Shown: one piece after another, positions 39,770 through 52,400 of the stretch
Position numbering within the stretch: the stretch's first letter is position 1
Layout: each line of letters begins with the position of its first letter
Origin: Nymphaea colorata
Taxonomy: Eukaryota > Streptophyta > Magnoliopsida > Nymphaeales > Nymphaeaceae
Direction of reading: 5' to 3'
DNA length: 64,000 bases
Assembly: GCF_008831285.2 (NCBI RefSeq)
Contig: NC_045140.1
Location: forward strand, 20,830,370-20,894,369
Notes under the pieces: generated by a model
What the model saw: the letters and a program-made list of their open reading frames with translations, nothing else
What the model was told of the DNA's origin: nothing
The model's database searches: none
Program-made: the position numbers and the translations under genes

Positions 39770-42700
39770 GCATCTTAAATTATGTTTAAGTTTATATGTT
39801 CAACGGATAGAGGAAGTGCCCATTGGCATCAGTTTGGAATATTTCTATCGTTTGAGCAATTTGAGGAACCTTATCCTGCGTAGAAGCATCTCATAGAGTT
39901 GGGGAAATGCCCGACTGATTCATGCAATACACGATATTTAATCGTCCATATCCTTGTGTTGTTTTCGGTATTCAAGCAAACTCCACAGGCCCATCTGAAA
40001 GGCTGGTTGGATTAATCTTTTCTTCCCAACCACTTTCAGTGCATTTTCTACGGCAGAAACAAGAACCCCACTGAACGGAGCCATCATGACTGTGTGCTTC
40101 TTGCAGAGTAAAGGTGTATCACCATGCTACTTACACCCACCTTCTTCAAGCATGCATTGGCAATAACCTTTGAATCATGGCTGAAAGCTGCACGAGCACT
40201 TAATTTCCAAAGCGCCCGTAAGACTTCCACTCCAGATCAAAGTCAAGCTCATGAAGTCCTGCCGCATTTGTTGGCAGATGGACAAGGCCCGCCAGCTATT
40301 TGATGAAATTCCTCAACCAGAGATACTCAGTGTTGGGCTGCCATGATAAATGCTTATACCAAGAATGGCTACCCAAATGAATCTCTACTCTTGTACTCAG
40401 ATATGAAGAACAGGAATGAAATTCAACCTGATAAGTTCATCATCCTATTAGATGTTGTAAAAGGCCTGCACCTTGTTATCTGATTTGGTCAAGGCTGAGG
40501 AGATTCATGAAAATTCTGAGAGATTTTGTCTTTCGGCTGATATTTTGGTGGAGAATGCACTTGTCGATTTATATGGACAATGGGGATGCGTGTACAGTGC
40601 ATGTCTCAGCCGTGCTGGTCTCCTTGATGGGGCATATCTATCCTTGTAGAACATGCCTGTTAAAGCCACTGCTAGTTCTTGGGAAGCTCTACTTGGTGCC
40701 TGCTGTGGTATATAAAAACGTTAACTTGGAAAAATTGCAGCGAGGCACCTATTTCAGATTGAACCAGATAATCCAGGAAATTATATACTTCTTGCAAGTA
40801 CGTATATTGCATTAGGAATGTGGGAAGATGCATTGAACATGAGGAAGTTAATGAGGAGTAGAGGGAATGACTATTGAGAAAACACCTGGTTGTAGCTGGG
40901 TTGAAGTGGGAGGCCAAAATTTACACTTTTGTTGATGGTAATAGGTCACATATTCAGAAGAAAAAGAATTATGTCTACCTACAGCTAGCAAGCTATTTGC
41001 CAGACCCTAGATTTGCACTGTTAGATGTGGATTTGGAAGAGAAAGAAGTTCTTGGTTACCATAGTGAAATTGACAGGCGCCTATGCGTTGCTCAATATGG
41101 AGTCAGCTTCCCCTATTTGTGTTTTCATAAACATCCAAATTTGTGGAGATTGCCATAATGCCATGAAGTTTTCGTCTGATATTACTGGAGTTCGGATCAG
41201 AATCAGAGACTCAACCCGCTTTCACCACTTAGATTCTGTTTTTGTCAGGGTTTCTGGTGATTCCCGATGGACATATTGCTGTAATGCAGGTTAGGCCAGT
41301 CTCTTTTAGGTTTTTTGCAGAGAATAGCAGTTATGGGAAAGATGAGATGAACTAGATTGCCGTTTGCTATTGGGGACAAGGTATTGAGCAAAGAGTGCAT
41401 GACTAGTACTTCAAACTTGTTTGTTTCAATAGTTTTTTATTCAATGCAAGCAGCTTATATCAGAAGATTAATAAAAATGTTATTGGTATCTGTGCCCTTC
41501 CGTTGTATCAGTGTCAGTTTGTATTAGTTCTGACACCGGGTATTTTTTTGATGTTGGCTTGGCTGCGCAAGTAAATCATTTTCTCTGCATCATTTGATGT
41601 CGTGTGTAAACCTGGATTAGTGGCGGTAGTAAAGACAAGCTTTTTGGAGGAACAGCATCATATATAGCAACCAAGTCACTTATCGTTGAACATCAGTTTA
41701 TAACTTTAATGTGGATGATGAAAAAATCTTGTTTACATCTTCTGCTGATGGCATTAGATTGCTTGCTGTCCCCATTGGCACTGGCCTGCCTGTAGGAAGT
41801 TACCTATTTCATTTCTTCATACGTGTGCATGTTTGGTTTTTGTCATGGCTGGTGGGCCTATAGGAAGGCACTTGTTGCATTTCTTCCTGTGCAAGCATAG
41901 TTGCTGCTAAGTTTTTCTATGTCTAGGCCATCCAGTCAAAAGTTTTTTGCTTCATTATGGGTTTGCCTAAACCAGTAATGGGTTTGACATGGAGCATGAA
42001 TCTGATCAATTTTGAGTTTCATACAAGGGTGATTTCATTCTCTGGCACAGCTAGGGAGGTAGATGAAATGTTGTCAAGTTAGATTATTCAGAGTATGATG
42101 AATGTCTTATTTTATTAATATACTAATGTTTTCCATTGCTCGAAAATTTATAGGCACTTGTGGGAGATCAATGAAAATGAAGATGGTTTTAGCTTCTTGA
42201 CACTCGATGGCGCCAGGAGCAATACTTTGTCAAGGAGTAGGAGCTGATAATTTATTTCTACCGGCGGTGTCATGGCTACTGAGCCGACTCTAATTGCTTT
42301 CTTGTTTTCCAAAATTTTCTCTAGTAGTCAATGTAGATCTTCAAGGCCTCCTTGACATATATAGTAATTAAATAACTGCGAAGTAGATACAGCAATAAAA
42401 TGGCATGGGAACGTGGAAATGTGCCTCATATATAGAAATGCTGCCATTTGTTGGCTTTCTAAGATGGGACTTTTGCTTGTATTTCATAAACCTTTTCAGA
42501 CCACTGATGGACGGCTCATGAGGCAGGAGATTTCGATGAGTTTCTGCAAGCCATTGTCAGTCAATTAAGCAGGGGGGGATTTTCCCATGGATACGACTGG
42601 CTGTGTATTCTTTACTCTGAGCATCTTTCCTGCTTGCTGTCTTTAGCGCACGGTTGAAGCAGGAAAACTACTGTCTTAGCGCAAGGTTGGGGCAGTATCC

Positions 42701-42950
42701 TGCTGCCAAACAGCTAATAGTCACCAAAGCCGCTTGAAGGCTTCAAACATGGTTGTTAGTTCAGTAAAAGTCAGTTTCAGCAATGTAGCAGACAAGGTAG
42801 AATTTGCTATGGTTTTCAATGGTGCTATCTTAGCTTTGAGGTCTCATCACCACCGGGCAATGTTAGTTATACGCATCTCAATGAACCCTCCACAAGCAGA
42901 CATAAATAATGGCGTCATTCAAAATTGCCTCGTCAAGGAAAAGATAGGCA
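39770..42950 (+). repeat. Duplicated block, copy B (decayed PPR locus)
   Basis: Direct-orientation copy of about 1705-6120. It is shorter (about 3.2 against 4.4 kb) mainly because of a 981-bp deletion within the PPR gene. It ends about 0.6 kb upstream of the PsbO ATG, so its right edge borders the PsbO promoter. Confidence 0.8.
39944..41260 (+). pseudogene. PPR-DYW pseudogene, duplicate of the gene at 1911
   Basis: Collinear with the intact PPR gene but broken several ways. The start ATG is replaced by GTC (39944). A 5-nt loss near 40120 and a 2-nt gain near 40325 shift the frame. A stop (TAG) replaces a glutamine codon at about 40648. The middle of the gene, equal to 2562-3542 of the parent, is missing; the join at 40605-40608 carries the word ctca that is present at both parental breakpoints. 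The 3' part still shows EKTPGCSWVEV-, HSE- and CGDCHNAMKF-like pieces in two frames, and the parent's TGG TGA end is kept at 41255-41260. It cannot make a PPR protein. Confidence 0.92.
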
Positions 42951-43339
42951 CGTCTTTCTCTTTCTTCTCCCTCTAGAAACGTAAATTGCTTGGGCCGCGG
43001 ATAATCTAAATACCGGAAGCGCCAGGAAGCAACCAAAGTTAGCACAGCCACGAGAACCAGTTCCTAAAACCATGTCCTGACCAGTGAAAGCTACCCTCGA
43101 AACCCCAGTCTAACCAGTGGGCGAAACGGGCCCCGCTTCCCCTCCTCCGAACCAATATCTGCTTCCTAATTGGTCCAAAGGATCCCGACGCACCTTTTTA
43201 TCAGGACCTCAACCGGGCGGGGCCCAACTTCACGGCGACCCCCCCACAACTCAGAGCCCCCGTGGTCACTTTGGTAAAGAAATGATACCTTGGGCTTGTT
43301 GCATTAAAATAAGTCATATATCCAGGCCCTCCATAAACA

Positions 43340-43347
43340 CCACGTGG
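43340..43347 (+). promoter_or_regulatory. G-box upstream of PsbO
   Basis: CCACGTGG, a palindromic G-box core in CACCACGTGGCAG context, about 200 bp before the PsbO ATG. G-boxes are bound by bZIP and bHLH factors in light-regulated plant promoters. A GATAA word (I-box core) lies at about 43491. Confidence 0.6.
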
Positions 43348-43545
43348 CAGCAGTTGAGCGTCGTATGTTGAACTCAGCCAATCGGGAGCCGTCTTTCTCC
43401 ATCCTGTTATCTGCAAAGACCAGTCGCCAACTGATCTCTCCTTTACAGCGGAGTAATAATAAGCTTAAGTAAGAAGCAGAGAATCGAAGAGGATAAAACC
43501 CCAAGGACAGAAGTCAGCGAGCCAGGAAGAAGAGAGACCGGAAAG

Positions 43546-44701
43546 ATGGCAGCGTCGCTTCAAGCTGCGGCCACGCTAATGCAGCCCGCCAAGGTGGGTG
43601 TCTCGGCCCGGACCAGCCTTCCCCTCAGATCATCTTCCCACGTCTCCAGGGCCTTCGGCTACGAGCCGGCCGCCGCCAGGCTCACCTGCTCCGTCCAGGA
43701 CGACCTCAGAGACTTTGCTCAGAAGTGCGCTGACGCCACCAAGATCGCCGGCTTCGCCCTCGCTACCTCCGCCTTGATCGCTTCGGTACGCTCGCTTCAA
43801 CCTGCCTTCTTTCTCATCTGATTTCCCATCGTATAAAAACATTGGTCGGTTCAGTCGGGCACCCTCTTGCGAAGCATGATGCTCGTTCAGAGTGTTTTCC
43901 TGCTTATATGGTATGGTACTATCCTTCGCATGGTTAAAATGGCAGGGTGCAAGCGCGGAGGGCGTGCCGAAGCGGCTGACGTACGAGGAGATCCAGAGCA
44001 AGACGTACATGGAGGTGAAGGGGACAGGGACGGCGAACCAGTGCCCGACGATCGACGGCGGAGTGGAGTCCTTCGCCTTCAAGCCCGGCAAATACAACAT
44101 GAAGAAGCTGTGCCTCGAGCCCACCAGCTTCACGGTGAAGGCCGAGGGCGTTAACAAGAATGCGGCCCCGGAGTTCCAGAAGACCAAGCTGATGACCCGG
44201 CTCACCTACACCTTGGACGAGGTCGAAGGTCCCTTCGAGGTTGCCGAGGATGGCTCCGTCAAGTTCGAAGAAAAGGACGGCCTCGATTATGCGGCCGTCA
44301 CCGTTCAGCTCCCCGGAGGCGAGCGCGTTCCCTTCCTCTTCTCCATCAAGCAGCTCGTGGCCTCCGGCAAGCCCGACGGCTTCGGCGGGGAGTTCCTCGT
44401 CCCCTCGTACCGTGGCTCCTCCTTCTTAGACCCCAAGGGTCGCGGTGGCTCTGCCGGCTACGATAACGCCGTCGCTCTCCCCGCCGGAGGAAGGGGAGAT
44501 GAGGAGGATCTGACGAAGGAGAACATCAAGGACAGCTCCTCGTCCACCGGCAAGATCACGCTGAGCGTCAGCAAGAGCAATCCTGCGACAGGCGAGGTGA
44601 TCGGCGTGTTCGAGAGCCTCCAGCCATCGGATACAGACCTGGGAGCGAAGGTGCCCAAGGATGTGAAGATCCAGGGTATCTGGTACGCCCAGCTCGAGTA
44701 G
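43546..44701 (+). CDS. PSBO: Oxygen-evolving enhancer protein 1 (PsbO, 33 kDa)
   Basis: Two exons, 43546-43785 and 43946-44701, phase 0, 160-nt GT-AG intron; product 331 aa, normal for the family. PsbO is the manganese-stabilising extrinsic subunit of photosystem II in the thylakoid lumen. Residues 1 to about 58 form a stroma-targeting transit peptide ([20 protein letters not shown]...). A hydrophobic thylakoid-transfer segment follows ([19 protein letters not shown], about 66-84), with AxA cleavage before [13 protein letters not shown]. The mature protein keeps the family's [33 protein letters not shown] (with the two disulfide cysteines), [14 protein letters not shown] and the end [10 protein letters not shown]. 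The gene is GC-rich in third positions, unlike its surroundings, as often seen for highly expressed genes. A G-box lies about 200 bp upstream. Confidence 0.98.
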
Positions 44702-44939
44702 TAGAGACTAGAGACACACAATACCCTCTTCACACCCGATCCCGCTCCTTCACTTTCTCTCTTTTCCCTCCTTTCCTTTTTCTTTTCTTGTGAATGTAAT
44801 GAAACATACTTGTGCTTTTTTTCCGGCAACGCTGTAACTTTTAAGACTTGGGAGTTCGCATGTGCTGTGTATAATTTGAGCAGTCTCCTACTACTTGATC
44901 TTGCAAATTCCTATGCCTAATACAAAGCTTTCATTCATG

Positions 44940-44984
<45 letters not shown>

Positions 44985-46284
44985 CAACTGCGATTCTCTA
45001 TACAACACGAGGCTTATTAGATGCACCGCTTCAAAATCGTATTTCCTTTGTAATATCTCTAAATCAGTAGTTTCACCTCTTAAGCTATTGACGGGTGAAA
45101 TTTCTGATTTTGCTATTTTCAGGCTTCTTTCTTTCTTTCTTGTGGTTTATGATACATGGACAATAGCTTCTTTCACTCTCTTTCTTTTTCATTCCTTTAA
45201 CATTAATAAAAAATTTTTCCTTCCTTTTCATCATTTATAGAATTATTTAATTTCCCTCCATCAAAAGACAATGTATGATGTTATTTGATGCATTATCATT
45301 AATCGATTTTTTCCCCTTCTCTTTTCTAAAAACGGTAATTATTTTAAGGAGACATTGTTTAGTTAAACAGTGAAACGAACAAATATGGCTCAAAAATGGA
45401 AACCAACTTGCTTTGCTTTGAGCGCGTTGTTCTTCATGCCGGCCCCGGAGCATGGAGTGCATGATAAGATGGTTGTCCAATAAAGTGTTGCATATCCATA
45501 ATCATTAGTGCAAAAGAATAATACACTACAAGAATCAAACAAACTGATAACCAAACTTTTATATCAGCTATGTTATACTATTTAAAGCTTCTAAACATTT
45601 ATCTACATTATTAAATTTAAACTGATTCGCTAAGATATGGAAAGATGCCATTTCTCACATACCGATTACCTATCATCAACTTTTACTTCCTAAATTTTTT
45701 TATTATATATACTCAATTATTTTTAATAAATATGTAATAGATTTTGCCGATCCATAACCGAGTCAACCAAATCACTGAATCGGCAGCCTGGCCGATTCCA
45801 TTCAATTTTTTTATTTTTCTAGTGCTGTAAGCAGGTGCGTCTGACTTTAGCTCACGGCGAGAAATGCGCCCAATAAAGATCGGCACCACCTCGAATTTAG
45901 ATCCGAAATGCCGATCCACTTGGATCCGCTCCGCGGTTAACTCGTTCGCTTGTGCGTCAGCAGACAGGAAGAATAGGAACAAGGCAGCCGCCAAGTCACT
46001 GACTGCGAGACGCGGTAAAAAAGTAATTACCGTGACATTTGAGAGTGTCGATACGATGAGACGAAACAAGAAAGTAAAACGCGTTTAACACGGCATCGAA
46101 CCTACATTAACCGCGTAATATGGGCGCCCGAAATGATCGTGTTGATGCAATAATTTGACTTCGGGGGACTGGAGAAGCGAACTCCAGAGACTAGAAAAGC
46201 CGGAAGCGGGTCTTCCCTTGCCATCGGCGAGATCGGTTTTGAAGAAGCGCGGGAGGAAGGAAAATCGACCGGCGAGCAGGGCCG
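44702..46284. other. PsbO 3' flank, (AT)n tract and SEC3A upstream region
   Basis: 44702 to about 44950 is PsbO 3' UTR and flank. A pure (AT)n tract lies at 44942-44980. No gene is seen between 45000 and 46000. GC content rises from about 45830 towards the SEC3A start, consistent with its promoter and leader. Confidence 0.6.
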
Positions 46285-49200
46285 ATGGCGAAGCCGGGCG
46301 GCGGCGGCGGCGGCACGGATGAAGAGGAGCTCGTGAAGGCGGCGTCGGCCGTCATAGAAGGAGACGGGCAGAAGGTCGTCATGGCCGTCCGTGTCTCCAA
46401 AAGCCGCGGCATTTGGGGGAAGTCCGGCAGGTTGGGTCGTCACATGTCCAAGCCTAGGGTTTTGGCCGTCACTGGTGCGTTCTCTTAACGCTGACCTCCT
46501 TACATCGGGATCTCTTCCCTCCGTCCTTGATGATCTGGGATCTTGCGGTACTTCTTCGGATTTTATTCTTCGTTATTGGCGGTGGAAGAGACTGAAAATT
46601 CGAAGCGTTTGTTTGATTCTGAGAAGTAGTTGAGCAGTGCCACTGTGCGCATTTTGATCGACTCAAAGAGTTTCGTCACCCGAGTCCCCTGCAGATGTAT
46701 TGTAGCTACGATTTCAGGTTGGCATATGAGTCTGCATTGAGGAGTGTCATGTTCAACCAAAATTCTGGGTTGTGGAGAGCGAATGAAATTAAATTATTTT
46801 TTGGGTTTATGCAGTGGAAATTTTAAGCTGTATCGAAGAAAATTGATGCGGCCTGTCCGAGAGTTTATTTGTTGTAGAATTAGGAAATCGAGATACTTAT
46901 TCTGCTCCTTTATATTTATTTATTTATTTATTTTGCAAGTAATTTCTAGCCATGTTCCTGCATACATTTTGTTGGAGTTGCTTCGGCGGGGCAGTATCGT
47001 TTGTTTTAGACCATGATTTTATTGCGACTCCGCAGTGATGGTTTATGGAAGATCGAGGTCTTGAAAAGCCGGCATCCTAAAATTTATTTGCTTGAAAAAG
47101 AAAATCGGTCTTCTGTGATACCGTACTGTAAACGGGAGAAGGAAGGGTAGCACTGTTTGTGAATGATGCGTTATTTACTAAACTTGCGTAGATAGTGAAT
47201 AATGGGCGGCTCTGTTCTCCTTAGAATTAGTATGATCGTTTTGCAGTAGAAGTGGGGTTATATGTTGATCATGCATCGAGAGTATTTTCAAGCCAGCTTC
47301 AGTGTATAGTCGTCAACTACGTAGTACGTAGCCATCCCATTGTGTCAGGTTCTTCATTGTTCGTTACTCTATGGGGTGTTTCCGCCTTATGCTTCCTAGC
47401 TAATGGTCGTGTAGGTGTTGGGTTCTTCCTCATTAATCGTTGTTACTGAGCTTTTCACTGTTTCTCTTCCGTTCCTCACACAGTTTTGCTTTCCTTGTTA
47501 ATGTCATTTCTGGATCTTCCCAGCATTTTATTATGTTCTCTTGAAATAGAAGAAGGCCTCTTCGAGGATTAATAATTTGTATAAGAACGAAAGAAACACA
47601 TATGCTGATAAGCATTAATATTATGTTAGATCTTCGTATAAGTTTGTGTTAGTATGAGATGTTATATTTGTCAGTTATAATTAATCAAAGGGGGATGATG
47701 TAGGTGGAAAATTAGATGGCAAATTCGGCATCTTGGATTTAAATCCATAGGCATATCCCCCAGCTTGCCCATCTTGGTGGGGGAATTAATTGGAAAACAA
47801 TTACTGATGTGAGAGGATGATGTTGCTTTTATAAGCGGAGATGACAGTGAAAGTTAAAAGGAATAATGTGCAAAAGGATGTAGGGACATGTGAAGGGAAA
47901 CGGCAAAAGTAGAGGACTGAAAGTCTGAAACATAAATTTCTTACAACTCTGCCACTTAGTCATGGATAGGGCTTTTCCACAGGCTAATCTTAATCTTATT
48001 GCAAGACTGGGCCCTCCAAGTTTGCTTAGCAGAGGCTCAGAGTACATTTCAACAGTCTTTTTTTCTTGTTGAGTAAAAGATGGTGAGAGAGGGACGACAT
48101 TTGATTATGCCTCTTGCATGAGGTGGAAGGTTACCAATTTCCTGGGAAGAGTCTGAATAAATGGTATATAAACTATAAACATGAAATGTACCTCTGTAGC
48201 CAAAACCTGAAATAAACATCGCATAATTACTAAGCACAGTAGACTCAAGCAGAGATGGTGCACTATTATACCCTTTTGTAGTTTTGTAGATGTTGAAGAC
48301 TATCTTCATTTACTTGAACAATCTTCCATGTCTTCAACTGGCCGAGCCTGTCCTCTTTCTGAGAGGCTTGGCTGAGCTGCCCATCCTTATGTATGTGAGG
48401 TAGTGGTTGCTGGGCGACATTACAAAGTCCATTTTGGCATTTACGTGATTGACAAACCAAAATTTAGCACATGATCAAACAACAAGGCAATCGGTAACTT
48501 TCTAAGTTTGTTTTAGGAAGGGAGGAATAGCTTTCTGTTGTGAGCAAAAGAATTAGCTCATTAGTTTACAAGCAGAACAATGTTCTATATCATTTTCAGT
48601 ATTTTTTTTTCCTCAGACATCCTTTTTTTTTCCTTGGGAGAAGCTTGGGAATTCAAAAAAATAAGACATATATAAAACATAGTATGAAAATATATATTGT
48701 TAGCTGGAATCTGATTTTGTACCGCCAAGAAAGACAAAATCCTCCTATCTGATCCAGCCCATTTGCGGTCCTAGTGCAATTGGTTGCAGTTTTAGTTCAC
48801 ATTGTACTTGCTAACGCTACTGTAGTGTGGTAAGGTCATTGGGCATATTGCTACTATTATCCAATTCTCTTATTTCTGGTGAGCATAATCCCAGCAGTGC
48901 AAATTCCAAAACTTAATCTACATGACTTCTTCATTCTAACTTTGGCTGCTATTTAGACACTTGGATGATGATGGGTTAGCTATGGCTTTACTATATTATA
49001 TTCTATAGGTTTTGGAATGAAAATATAGAACTTGTATTGCTTTGCAGCCATGTTTTCGTCAAAAGGACAACAGAAAAAGGCTCTTATCCATGTCCTGAAG
49101 TATTCATCTGGAGGTGTTTTGGAGGTGATTTTCCATGCTTAAGTGCTAGTGCTTGCATTTGTTTCCATTCTGATCTTGGGATAAGTCTTAAACCTCATGC

Positions 49201-49440
49201 AACATGAAAGACATTAAATCTAGTGTGTTTCACATTACCATAAAGTCCCCATAGCATGAATCATGTTAAATATGTTTTATATTTCACACCAACTTTTCTT
49301 ACATTTTTCTCCCTTCTACCATCAGCATTTGGAAGTTACTTGCTTAAGAAATCCGTTTGTTTGTCAGCAGAGATACTTTTTGATAATTGTGTTACCTTGT
49401 ACCCTGTGTTTGTCAATGTCGGACACAAGTATAGCATGTT

Positions 49441-49477
<37 letters not shown>

Positions 49478-52400
49478 ATTAACATTAGCAAACATCCTGA
49501 CCCACAAAATGTGGGTCAAGGAAGGACAAAATACAAAACGAGGGCAGAGAGAGTCCATCAGTCACAAGGAAGTTCATTAAGGAGAGCAGGGTTCTGAGTG
49601 CAGTAAAATTTGATTTTTATACATAATGTAAATATGATAGAATGTGGTGAGCCAAAGACGGCAGATGGAAGGAGCCTTGACGATGGATGATGCCATTGCG
49701 AGTTTGCTGCAATCGCTGCCAGAGGATGAGTGTTCCAGATGAGCATCCACTGCTACTCGGATGAAGGAGATGTGTCCTAAAAGGAGATCTCTAAAAATAG
49801 ATGCTGGCCGGAGATGGGGAAGTGGCTGCGGCCAAGTGACTTGAACAAGCTGTTGGCTAACTTGACATTCCCAGAAATAGATGGATGGATGCTTCCTCCT
49901 GACAACGATAAAGGTCACATTGTCTAGCAAGGTGAAAGTCAGAGCATTTAAGAGCATCATGTATTTGTACCCTTTGCAGGTAGATAAGGTAACCAGTGAT
50001 CGGGTGTGGAGAGTAGGACTGGAACCCCAAATAGCGAAGGAGGGACCAATTGGGGAATTTGGCTAAGTGATATAGTTCCTTGAGCGCCTTTGGTTCAAAG
50101 GTGGTGGTGGGAGAGGTAGAAATGGAGCCGATCAAGGAAACACAGGGTCTGCTTCCAACTCTTGAGAAGGTTGGAGGAACGGTGAGGAGGGGTGTGTAGC
50201 AGAAGGTGCAAGTCAGCAATGTTGATGCAGTATTTGGTTGGATGAAGACAACCTACGGGGAACGAGAGTGAAGGAGGGTAGTGGACCACTTAAGAAGGAA
50301 CGCATGGTTGTGGAGTCGATGGCTGGGGAGGCCTAGTCCATTGCGGGAGGGTAGTGAATGACAAATGCAAGGAAATTTTCAGATGAGTTGCTAGCCTGCT
50401 ACGAAAGGGAACTCTGTTTAGATTCCATCAGCAACCTGTATGTTCCAGGAGCATAAAACATAATTAATTGCCAAACTTGAAAGCAAGCCAGTGACAAGCT
50501 AGTTTTTGTAATGTGATATATGCAACAAGGAAACACCAAGTGGGTTGATGACCTCTTGATATAATTTTTTTTTATGTCCTTGTTTTGTTTTTCCTTTTTT
50601 TTGTATGGATAGTGGTTTTTCAGTTGGGGGGTGGGGGGGGGGGGTGTGGGTGGGGGTTGGGGTTGTGGCAGTGGTTGTAGAGTGTAAAAGAGGCTACGCC
50701 TAGGTTAGGTCTAATCTTTACTGAACATAACATAATTGGATCTAAGTAAATTGGACCTGGATTTGGACTCTTACAACGCTGCTACTGAAAACAAACTTGG
50801 GTCTGACTCCACAATATGGTAAGATCTGACTGGCAATCCAATTATTTATGTAATGCTTCTTGTGAAAGAGACTCTCCAAAACCAAAATGAAGGCAGTGTG
50901 CATGGTACGTACAGTTTGGTAGGTCTGTGAAGGTTGGAAGGTCAAAACTTCTCATGTACCTTGCTAGACCTAAATGTACCAGCCACTTTCCAATCTGAAT
51001 CTAGCAAATCACATTTTAAACTGAATCTCAACCTAATATAACTGGATATCTATTGACATCCCAAACCCGGTCAGTAGGTTTTGGTCAGTTTGGTATCTGT
51101 TCAAGCCCAAATTGTTGGCATCTCTGAGGGAGGGGTTGGTTGTTTGATGAAGACTTGCACTTGTATCTGACTCAGGAACCGGGTCTAATTTCAGTCACAT
51201 GGCATCTACTTCCGTTTTACTGTGATAACTAATGGTCGTTTCGCATGTTCTCCACTAGTTACTTTTTTATGTCATTTCATTTGTCATCGCAAAATGCTTT
51301 AGAATTGCATTCTGTCTATGAATAGCAGAACACACAGAATAAATCTTGAATTGAGATAGGACTGACTTCTTGATTGAGAAATATTTAACTTCCATTTTGG
51401 AAAGTGCTGTAACTATCATCACTTTGTTTTAGCCTGCAAAGCTCTACAAGCTTCAACATCTATCTAAAGTGGAGGTTGCTTCAAATGATGACTGCACATT
51501 TACACTGGTAATTTTATTCTTTGTCCTTTTTGGTGTTATTTGAACCTTACTTTCTAGTAAGGCCTCCTGTAGTTTGCTCTTGGAACTAATATGGATCCAC
51601 TGGTTGATCACATGAAAAGCAGTTTTGTGTTGTTGTGCATGTGCATGTTTCTCTACTAATAGTCTTCTTTTCCTGTTCATTAAGGGATTTGATAACTTTA
51701 GAAGCCAGACTGTTTCACCTCCACAGTGGACCATGCGCAACACCAATGATAGGTGAAGAACACACTTGTGATTTTTTCTTCAAGTAATATTAGTTACAAT
51801 TTGTTTAATTTGGTCTTTTGTCACATCCTAGTGAAGGTGGTTGTTTCTATTTCTGATAGTCGGCCATGTAATTGTGAACTTTTTCTTCCTTCCATTTCTT
51901 CCAGTTACAGCTTTGTTCTGAATATGTCAATGGATGTCAGAACATGTTTATCAATTTTTATTTTGTTTTCTGTTTTTCTCTTTGTTGCAGGAATCGTTTT
52001 CTTGTTTGTATCTTAACTACGTGCAAGGATATGGTTGGTCACCTTCCAAAAGTCACTGGGATAGATGTTGTGGAGATGGCTATTTGGGCTAAGGTCTCTG
52101 TCTCTCTCTCTCTCTCTTAGTGTGTTTTTTTTTTTGGGGGGGTTTGCGGTGGGTGGGGGGGTGAAGTCATACTGCCTACATGCTTGTGCACTGGCAACAG
52201 TTTTTGCATGTACTAAACTGTGGTCGTGTTCTCTTTTCTCGCAAGGTTGAATATTCAGATGTTGAAACTTGAAAGTACATAAGTTTGACATTGATGGATT
52301 GATTTTATACTTTTGATTAATTTTTTACAATATTCATAAAGCTGAATTGTTTACATAGTTTTATCCAGCGAATGCAAGGAAAGTGATGCATTTCCATGAA

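Noticed and set aside
40507-41294. Open frames of 89-102 codons in the second PPR copy as separate genes
   Set aside because: They are in-frame scraps of the pseudogene between its frameshifts and stops.
43201-43416. Minus-strand open frames upstream of PsbO
   Set aside because: They overlap the promoter region with the G-box, have no motifs, and are antisense to the PsbO leader.
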